NCBI GenBank assembly: GCA_002685415.1
Contig: NYXO01000001.1
Coordinates: forward strand, 5,892-15,642
Source of the DNA: Methanobacteriota archaeon
GTDB taxonomy: Archaea > Thermoplasmatota > Poseidoniia > Poseidoniales > Thalassarchaeaceae
Direction: 5' to 3'
Length of the DNA: 9,751 nt
A program made the position numbers and the translations under genes. Below the pieces are notes generated by a model, which was given only the letters and a program-made list of their open reading frames with translations, was not told the origin of the DNA and did not search any database. Positions 6,852 through 9,751 of the stretch are shown here, piece after piece. How positions within the stretch are numbered: position 1 is the first letter of the stretch; every line of letters begins with the position of its first letter.

Positions 6852-7707
6852 AGTCGCAATATGTATACCAATCGATGAAGTCTGGTAAGGCTTCGATAAT
6901 ATCTCCGGACTTGACCCAAGGAATTAGCGGCAATCCATATGGTGCAGGACCTCCGGTTCTACGAATTCCAATGAAGTCAAACTCCTTTCCAGTAGACCTG
7001 TTTCTGCTACGGTTCTTTTCTATGGCTGTTGGGTCGAATCTACTAGAGTGGCAAATACAGAATAATTTGTTTCCACCTGCATCAACTGCACCTGGTGTCC
7101 ACTGATCATTTGTGTAGTCATTTTGAACCAGTTGCCAGCCTGGAATACAACATAGATGGGTACATCGTGAGAAAATCAGGATTAGATTATCATGAATAGA
7201 CAATGAGGCATAGTCTGGGTCCTCTTCTAGTTCGTAACCACTTCCGATATATTTTCCACTCTCATTATACCCGTCCATAAATTGGAACCTAGGTACATTT
7301 GTGGTGGCAGGTTTGGAGACATTTTCTTGGTGTGGAACATACGCTACATTGACTGGCATTCCAGACCATACACCTTGGGCTCCGGACATACCAGTTGCAC
7401 TGTTTGCTGCTGCTTCTACAAATGCTGAGTAATTCATAGGTTCAAGGTGTCTATCACCGTACCAGGCGGAATCTTCTGCACCGGTAGGGACCCAAAATCT
7501 GACCGCTGAATCTCCACCGGATGAATCGGCAGTCCCCATTAGCAATGAGGCGAACCCGATACTACCAAGGCTGGCCATGGTGATGACTCCGGCTGCAGTG
7601 TTGAATGAATGACGCATAAACTCCCTTCGGTCGATGGTCGGGTTCGATTCTTCCCACCATTGTTCCTCATCGCTAGGAAGTGGTCTCAGTCGAAATCTTC
7701 GCGCCAT
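6850..7707 (-). CDS. Rieske [2Fe-2S] protein with twin-arginine N-terminal anchor
   Basis: This 285-aa protein has a twin-arginine motif (DRREFMR, from residue 26) followed by a hydrophobic helix (about 38-58), indicating Tat export of the folded cluster domain with retention as a membrane anchor. Cluster box 1 is CTHLCC (182-187) and box 2 is CICHSS (217-222). Expected ligands are Cys182, His184, Cys217 and His220; the expected disulfide is Cys187-Cys219. GGPAPYGLP (252-260) is the Pro loop. Oddities: box 1 has an extra Cys186 in place of Gly; the boxes are 29 residues apart (13 in bovine Rieske); and Phe224 replaces the Tyr that hydrogen-bonds the cluster in high-potential Rieske proteins, while Ser222 is kept. 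Role: takes the first electron from quinol at the outer site of the cytochrome b encoded downstream. A GAGGT site lies 7 nt before ATG 7707. Confidence 0.95.
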   Translation of the reverse strand: MARRFRLRPLPSDEEQWWEESNPTIDRREFMRHSFNTAAGVITMASLGSIGFASLLMGTADSSGGDSAVRFWVPTGAEDSAWYGDRHLEPMNYSAFVEAAANSATGMSGAQGVWSGMPVNVAYVPHQENVSKPATTNVPRFQFMDGYNESGKYIGSGYELEEDPDYASLSIHDNLILIFSRCTHLCCIPGWQLVQNDYTNDQWTPGAVDAGGNKLFCICHSSRFDPTAIEKNRSRNRSTGKEFDFIGIRRTGGPAPYGLPLIPWVKSGDIIEALPDFIDWYTYCD

Positions 7708-7710
7708 AAA

Positions 7711-8160
7711 TCATACCTCGTATTGCTTCCATGCTTCCGTGTCGTTTGAAGTAATGTATTTGTTTCTTCTGTGCTTGACAATAATTACGTCAGGCATTAC
7801 AAATCTCAGGTAAACTATTCCCATCAGAATCACAGTTAGAAGAGTCATTGCGAGATGGAAGGATAAGCGCTGTTGATCCCAATGATTGTACAATCCGTAG
7901 GAGAGGGTTCCAGCCCAATATAAGGTCCATAGTATCCCCCACATTGCAAAGATGATGACCAGCCACGAATCACTCGATGGAGAAATACTTGCGCGAATTA
8001 TTGTCCCCGGTTCTGGTTCATTGAATACGCCATGATCAACTGCATTCTGGTATGCATCTTCACTCAATTCGACATCAGATAGTGCATCTCTGGCATCTTC
8101 GACACTAACCTTGCCAGCCTTTACCTCGCGCAGAAGTTTCATGACGACATCGTCTCTCAT
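7711..8160 (-). CDS. 2-TM membrane protein with an N-terminal SHOCT-like helix motif
   Basis: This 149-aa protein is not a recognised cytochrome subunit. Residues 8-28 (LLREVKAGKVSVEDARDAL) resemble the short 'x-x-G-K-I-S-x-E-E-A' helical motif found in SHOCT-like and related small domains; this is a motif-level likeness only. Two membrane helices follow, at about 66-90 and 101-122, and a basic tail (KHRRNKY) suggests both ends are cytoplasmic. The ATG at 8160 overlaps the stop of the previous gene in an ATGA (4 bp), and GAGG lies 9 nt upstream. It lies 3 bp from the Rieske gene. The tight coupling on both sides suggests a structural or assembly subunit of the complex (inference). Confidence 0.75.
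   Translation of the reverse strand: MRDDVVMKLLREVKAGKVSVEDARDALSDVELSEDAYQNAVDHGVFNEPEPGTIIRASISPSSDSWLVIIFAMWGILWTLYWAGTLSYGLYNHWDQQRLSFHLAMTLLTVILMGIVYLRFVMPDVIIVKHRRNKYITSNDTEAWKQYEV
7715..7719 (-). promoter_or_regulatory. Ribosome binding site of the Rieske gene
   Basis: GAGGT lies 7 nt before ATG 7707, within the last codons of the upstream gene. Confidence 0.65.
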
Positions 8161-8975
8161 AGTTGATCGCCTCGTTTTAGATGCTTAATTCGCAACTTAA
8201 GCAGGTTACTTCTTCCAACATAATGTCTCGAGAATCCATATCTTAAGAATAATCCACAGAATAGAATGACTAGAATAACGGCTGCAAACCCAAGCAGACC
8301 AAGCCAGTGTGCTCTAAGTTTAGCCCCCATGTGATGAAGATCTACATGAGTTTCGGTTGGAGCTGGTGGTTCAATCTCTCCATTTCCACTGAACACGGTT
8401 CTGGTCTCACCTGTGTCATCCCCTTCTTCGATAGACACAGATAGGCGGTTCCACCTATCAAGCTCGCTAGGAATGCCATCCCCATTTACGGAGTTTCCCG
8501 CCAACCATATCGTGACTGCTCCGGTTCCTGTTTGTGGCGCGGTCCAAGTAATCATCCAAGACCTATCGGATGATTCAGCCCCTGAACCTGTGTGGGTTAG
8601 GCTGGTTTCATCCTCATCCCAGTTCTGAACCTGATTTTCGAATCCTTCAGCTGCTGCTAACTGGCCTGCGTTTACCCTCATTGCAAAGCCTCCGGTGTTC
8701 GAAGTTGAGTCTATTTCTGGCCCTCCAATCAATTGAATGGTAAGGGGATAGGTTGTGCCTGCTGAGTAATGATAGGGGAGTCCGTCTAATATCACAGTCA
8801 CTGAGTTGTCTGGTAATTCATTGTGGCATGTGCACCCGGCGAGTGCGACATCCCCATCCCCGTTTTCATCGCCACCTATGCCGTTTGAATATCCTTGAGT
8901 TGAACCGGCTAATAATATGGCAAAACAGCCCAGAACTACGAGTCGGTGAAAGGTCGGTAGATGCGCTCTCATCAT
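8157..8975 (-). CDS. Exported Reeler-like (choice-of-anchor V type) protein with CTCH motif and C-terminal TM anchor
   Basis: 272 aa from the first ATG (8975). The second ATG (8972) is equally good and has better spacing (6 nt) from the GAGGT site. There is a signal peptide (about 1-28), then GCTCHNE at 47-53 (Cys48, Cys50, His51). A beta-rich domain from about 55 to 180 has hallmarks of Reeler-like proteins: YSAGTTYPLTI, GGFAMR, SWMITWTAPQTGTG and AGNSVNGDG. A linker containing four His (210, 214, 215, 223) leads to a membrane helix (about 224-244) and a basic cytoplasmic tail. The orientation is N-out/C-in. CTCH is not a canonical CxxCH heme site, though Cys50-His51 could be a metal or single-thioether heme site. 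It is the first gene of the Rieske/cytochrome b operon, and no cytochrome c1/f is present, so a role as electron acceptor or docking subunit is possible but unproven. Confidence 0.82.
   Translation of the reverse strand: MMRAHLPTFHRLVVLGCFAILLAGSTQGYSNGIGGDENGDGDVALAGCTCHNELPDNSVTVILDGLPYHYSAGTTYPLTIQLIGGPEIDSTSNTGGFAMRVNAGQLAAAEGFENQVQNWDEDETSLTHTGSGAESSDRSWMITWTAPQTGTGAVTIWLAGNSVNGDGIPSELDRWNRLSVSIEEGDDTGETRTVFSGNGEIEPPAPTETHVDLHHMGAKLRAHWLGLLGFAAVILVILFCGLFLRYGFSRHYVGRSNLLKLRIKHLKRGDQL
8170..8173 (-). promoter_or_regulatory. Ribosome binding site of the SHOCT-like 2-TM gene
   Basis: GAGG lies 9 nt before ATG 8160, inside the 3' end of the Reeler-like coding sequence. Together with the ATGA overlap it supports coupled translation. 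Confidence 0.55.
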
Positions 8976-8978
8976 TCG

Positions 8979-8983
8979 ACCTC
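8979..8983 (-). promoter_or_regulatory. Ribosome binding site of the Reeler-like gene
   Basis: GAGGT lies 3 nt before the first ATG (8975) and 6 nt before the second (8972). Other genes of the block have GAGGT 6-7 nt from their start, so the second ATG is slightly favoured. Confidence 0.6.
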
Positions 8984-9031
8984 TGTCTGTGGTTCATTCC
9001 AGCGGTCTGAGGGCTATCAAGGTTTCAGTTT

Positions 9032-9052
9032 GACCCCTTCGGGGTCGGCCCC
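9032..9052. repeat. G/C-rich inverted repeat with two alternative hairpins
   Basis: GACCCC (9032-9037), TTC, GGGGTC (9041-9046) is a perfect 6-bp-arm inverted repeat. The same GGGG (9041-9044) can instead pair with CCCC at 9049-9052 across a TCGG loop. If the TATA-like box at 9060-9069 is used, this element lies upstream of the + transcript and at about the start of the - transcript. A protein-binding operator is then at least as likely as an RNA hairpin. Confidence 0.5.
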
Positions 9053-9059
9053 GTAATCC

Positions 9060-9069
9060 AGATATATCT
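9060..9069. promoter_or_regulatory. Palindromic TATA-like element in the divergent intergenic region
   Basis: AGATATATCT is a perfect 10-bp palindrome. It is 53 nt upstream of the TPR gene ATG, which would place an archaeal start site (about 25 nt downstream) near 9092 with a leader of about 30 nt. In the other direction it is 84 nt from the cytochrome operon's first ATG. Because the box is symmetric it could serve both directions, or be an operator. It is assigned by sequence alone. Confidence 0.5.
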
Positions 9070-9122
9070 ACACCAAACTTAGACCGACAAAACTCAAACC
9101 CAGAGACTCCTTCGTTCTAATC

Positions 9123-9428
9123 ATGGCCGGGCCTGTGTGGAAGAATATTTACCGCCTAACTGATGAACAAATTTCATCTCTCGATGAGGCTGAAGAGAAA
9201 ATGGAGAGGATGGATATATCTGGTGCTGAGAAGATTCTTTTGGCAATGTTGGAGATTCAACCAAACTGCGTACCTGTCCTGAACAATTTAGGTCACATGA
9301 ATGGGAGATATCTCTCAGAGTTCGAGAAGGCTGTTGAATATTACGACCTAGTTCTCCAGATAGAGCCTGACAATGCTTGGGCGAGAGATGAAAGAAGGAG
9401 ATATCGCCGCTATCTCACATATGATTGA
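9123..9428 (+). CDS. Small TPR-repeat protein
   Basis: This 101-aa, soluble, Glu-rich protein has no signal peptide or membrane segment. Residues about 52-86 fit one full tetratricopeptide repeat (VLNNLG, then EKAVEYYDLVLQIEPDN, then ARDE). A degenerate preceding repeat covers about 18-50 (DEAEEKMERMDISGAEKILLAMLEIQPN), followed by a basic Arg/Tyr-rich helix (RRRYRRYLTYD). Two TPR units usually form a protein-binding scaffold; the partner is unknown. It is divergent from the cytochrome operon and 39 bp upstream of the FtsZ-like gene, so it may be cotranscribed with that gene. No Shine-Dalgarno site precedes the ATG, consistent with a short or leaderless transcript driven by the TATA-like box at 9060-9069. 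Confidence 0.8.
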   Translation: MAGPVWKNIYRLTDEQISSLDEAEEKMERMDISGAEKILLAMLEIQPNCVPVLNNLGHMNGRYLSEFEKAVEYYDLVLQIEPDNAWARDERRRYRRYLTYD

Positions 9429-9467
9429 CCCGCAGTTTGAAGGCACGTCTGTTCTCCAACGACAAGT

Positions 9468-9751
9468 ATGCATGAGGGTGCGATACTCATAGCAGGAGTC
9501 GGTGGTCTTGGATGTTCATGGGCTGTGGCGGCGCACGAACAGTGCTCTGACCAGTCCGATCTTCTATTAATTGATGCTGATGAAACCTCGTTCCGAGGTT
9601 CTGGACAAGCGCATTGCCTACACTTAGATGCAATTGGCGACGGTAGTGGCGCCGCTGCGTTACCTAGCCTCGCGGCTCACCGATTAACTGAGGGTCTTGG
9701 GGCTATAGAACCCTTGTTGGAAAAGGCCGAGTTAATGTTTGTAATGACTGG
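9468..9751 (+). CDS. FtsZ/tubulin-superfamily-like GTPase, 3' truncated
   Basis: The frame is open from ATG 9468 to the window end; 94 complete codons are visible. The N-terminus ILIAGVGGLGCSW matches the FtsZ first-strand GVGGxG nucleotide loop. LLLIDADETSFRGSG lies where FtsZ has its NTDxQAL segment, and IGDGSGAAALPSLAAHRL resembles the GLGAGxxPxxGxxAA region. The sequence stops at LMFVMTG, just before the expected GGGTGSG phosphate loop. FtsZ family members polymerise with GTP in cell division or shape control. The protein is divergent, with an N-terminus lacking the usual extension before strand 1 and unusual Cys/His residues, so it may be a non-canonical paralogue. A ThiF/E1-like Rossmann protein (GxGGLG, DAD) is the main alternative; the spacing of the later motifs favours FtsZ. 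No ribosome site is seen. Confidence 0.68.
   Translation, partial: MHEGAILIAGVGGLGCSWAVAAHEQCSDQSDLLLIDADETSFRGSGQAHCLHLDAIGDGSGAAALPSLAAHRLTEGLGAIEPLLEKAELMFVMT

Larger units (their letters stand above)
1701..8975 (-). other. Putative nine-gene operon for an unusual Rieske/cytochrome b complex
   Basis: Nine same-strand genes run from the Reeler-like protein to the alkyltransferase. The gaps in order are: 4-bp overlap, 3, 9, 15, 2, 38, 4 and 8 bp. No gap is large enough for an obvious independent promoter except perhaps the 38-bp one before the ferredoxin. GAGG-type ribosome sites precede the first five genes and an AGGTGA site precedes the eighth; several overlap the preceding stop codon, implying coupled translation. 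The first five genes supply exported and membrane redox parts, and the sixth to eighth add small membrane proteins and a ferredoxin. The ninth, DNA repair, is functionally unrelated. Confidence 0.8.

Noticed and set aside
6659..7105. 148-codon + strand open frame opposite the b6-like/Rieske junction
   Set aside because: It lies antisense to two firmly identified genes and its translation shows no recognisable domain; it is a shadow frame.
8823..8834. Canonical heme c site in the Reeler-like protein
   Set aside because: The sequence is C-T-C-H, not C-x-x-C-H; the codons read Cys-Thr-Cys-His, so a standard heme c cannot be claimed.
9000..9060. Possible tRNA or structured RNA gene in the intergenic G/C-rich stretch
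   Set aside because: No T-arm consensus, acceptor stem or anticodon arm can be assembled; only the short inverted repeat is present.
1..9751. CRISPR arrays, insertion sequences, attachment sites or replication origin
   Set aside because: No repeated spacer pattern, transposase, terminal repeats or iterated origin motifs were seen; coding density is nearly complete.

Overview
The window looks archaeal, most likely a marine Thermoplasmatota lineage such as Marine Group II (Ca. Poseidoniales). This is an inference. It rests on a TATA-like element in the only real intergenic region, tightly packed genes with GAGG-type ribosome sites, moderate-to-low GC, acidic secreted domains, a Reeler-like 'choice-of-anchor' protein and a divergent FtsZ-like protein. 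No rRNA or tRNA marker is present to prove it.

Layout. A 5'-truncated asparagine-synthase-type amidotransferase lies on + (1-1707). It converges with, and overlaps by 7 bp, the last gene of a nine-gene - strand block (8975 down to 1701). In transcription order that block is: a signal-peptide protein with a Reeler-like domain and a CTCH motif; a 2-TM protein; a Tat-type Rieske protein; a cytochrome b6-like protein; a 922-aa fusion of the cytochrome b C-terminal half, a large ectodomain and an HdrD-like iron-sulfur module; a 3-TM protein; a 2x[4Fe-4S] ferredoxin; a 2-TM protein; and an O6-alkylguanine-DNA alkyltransferase. Gaps are 2-38 bp, with one 4-bp ATGA overlap, so it reads as an operon. 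A 147-bp divergent intergenic region (8976-9122) holds a palindromic TATA-like box and a G/C inverted repeat. A small TPR protein (9123-9428) and a 3'-truncated FtsZ/tubulin-like gene (9468-9751) follow on +.

How it works together. The core encodes a Rieske/cytochrome b quinol-oxidising complex with unusual parts. (1) The b6-like subunit has a Cys at the position that carries the extra covalent heme (c_i/c_n) in cytochrome b6f. (2) The subunit-IV-like half keeps a PDWY quinol-site motif but continues into about 260 extracellular residues, a sixth membrane helix and a cytoplasmic HdrD-type module with two ferredoxin clusters and two CCG cluster sites. (3) No cytochrome c1/f is encoded; that place in the operon holds a type I membrane protein with a CTCH motif. 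(4) A ferredoxin gene follows. Predicted topology puts the HdrD-like module on the same (n) side as the candidate extra heme. This suggests, as inference, a complex III that exchanges electrons with soluble low-potential or thiol/disulfide carriers. This is the best candidate here for an undescribed system.
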